The notes under the pieces: model-generated
What the model was told of the DNA's origin: nothing
Databases searched by the model: none
Seen by the model: the letters and a program-made list of their open reading frames with translations, nothing else
Shown here: one piece after another, positions 11,585-12,026 of the stretch
Numbering within the stretch: position 1 is the stretch's first letter
Layout: each line of letters begins with the position of its first letter
Made by a program: the position numbers and the translations under genes
Source of the DNA: Verrucomicrobiota bacterium
Lineage (GTDB): Bacteria > Verrucomicrobiota > Verrucomicrobiia > Chthoniobacterales > UBA10450
Assembly (NCBI GenBank): GCA_003218785.1
Contig: QHOM01000104.1
Coordinates: 1-12,026, forward strand
Reading direction: 5' to 3'
Length of the DNA stretch: 12,026 nucleotides

Positions 11585-12026
11585 CTAAGCGGCGCGGAAC
11601 GGGACCACTTTCTTCTTTTTGATTACTGAGATCTCGTTCCTGTGTTGCGGCAAAAGATTCTCCATCACCCACCCTGTGGCCCTCTCGGTAAGTTCGGCGC
11701 CGCTGCGCAGACCGAGCTTGCCTTTGATGTTTTCGCGGTAGGTCTCGATCGTTTTCACGCTTAGGTTCAGCGCGTGTGCGATCTTTCTTGTGCCAAGCCC
11801 GGAGCCGACCAACTGAAAGACGTGCATTGCGCGGTCAGACAAATTTTCAACGCATCTCGCCCTCTCCGAGAGGCGGTGTTGTAGCTGTGTTTCGAGCGAT
11901 TTTTAGAAAGCGCTCATGGCCAATTCGCGGCTCACATAGACTTGGCCGCGCAGAACATCGCGGACGGCGATGAGCATCTCCTCTCGCGTTGCCTTTTTCA
12001 TCAGGTAACCGTTTGCGCCTGCGCGC
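11585..12026 (-). pseudogene. NarL/LuxR-family response regulator, interrupted by an in-frame stop (5' end off the window)
   Basis: Read from the right edge, the frame gives the end of a receiver domain: RAGANGYLMKKATREEML, then AVRDVLRGQVYVSRELAMSAF. A TAA at 11903-11905 interrupts it. The same frame then continues without a shift through KSLETQLQHRLSERARCVEN into a LuxR-type helix-turn-helix: DRAMHVFQLVGSGLGTRKIA, then LNLSVKTIETYRENIKGKLGL. It stops at 11585 after a Lys-rich tail. Such proteins are phosphorylated by a histidine kinase and bind DNA as dimers. The linker length is normal, so one substitution could have made the stop. The usual conserved Glu of the LuxR domain start (LT-x-RE) is Ala here (SDRAM), also consistent with decay. 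A sequencing error is the main alternative. Confidence 0.8.

Overview
The window looks like chromosomal DNA of a high-GC Gram-negative soil-type bacterium. A member of the Verrucomicrobiota (Chthoniobacterales-like) fits best. That placement is inferred from three things: the flavour of the housekeeping proteins (a TrmD with a TNGA variant loop, khpA between rpsP and trmD), the near absence of Shine-Dalgarno sequences, and gaps filled with degenerate 'CACGAAT/AACAC' and 'GTAGC...GCTAC' repeats. No marker gene in the window proves it. No tRNA, rRNA, CRISPR array, transposase or phage gene was seen.

Layout, left to right. The plus strand opens with the 3' end of an unrecognised gene (to 149). 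A 313-base leader with a perfect 10-bp dyad precedes an exported TIGR03118-type beta-propeller-like protein (463-1503). Next is a two-gene unit with overlapping stop and start: a START/SRPBCC cyclase-like protein (1780-2235) and a FabF-type ketosynthase (2232-3476). Convergent with it, on the minus strand and read right to left, is the translation cluster ffh - rpsP - khpA - trmD (6434 down to 3512). Upstream of ffh, still on the minus strand, is an exported polysaccharide deacetylase. It is divergent from a plus-strand lipoprotein amidase (8064-8786), so two envelope enzymes share one intergenic region. A minus-strand MFS carrier of the sialate/lactate (SHS) type follows (9018-10250). The right end is accessory and decaying: an antitoxin with a frameshifted ParE-type toxin (10559-11077), a 507-base repeat field, and the C-terminal part of a NarL/LuxR response regulator broken by an in-frame stop.

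The strongest unexplained signal is the invasion of a core translation operon by several short repeat families. All three hairpin (GTAGC/GCTAC) elements lie in the gaps of the ffh-trmD cluster or just upstream of ffh. A second family (TTACAA units) fills the ffh-rpsP gap and supplies the last codons of ffh. A third (AAAATCGAAGATCG-like) lies inside trmD and is translated. I see no complete novel defence or biosynthetic system. The remaining points of interest are two broken genes (toxin, regulator), a Jen-type motif in the MFS protein, and the orphan cyclase-ketosynthase pair.
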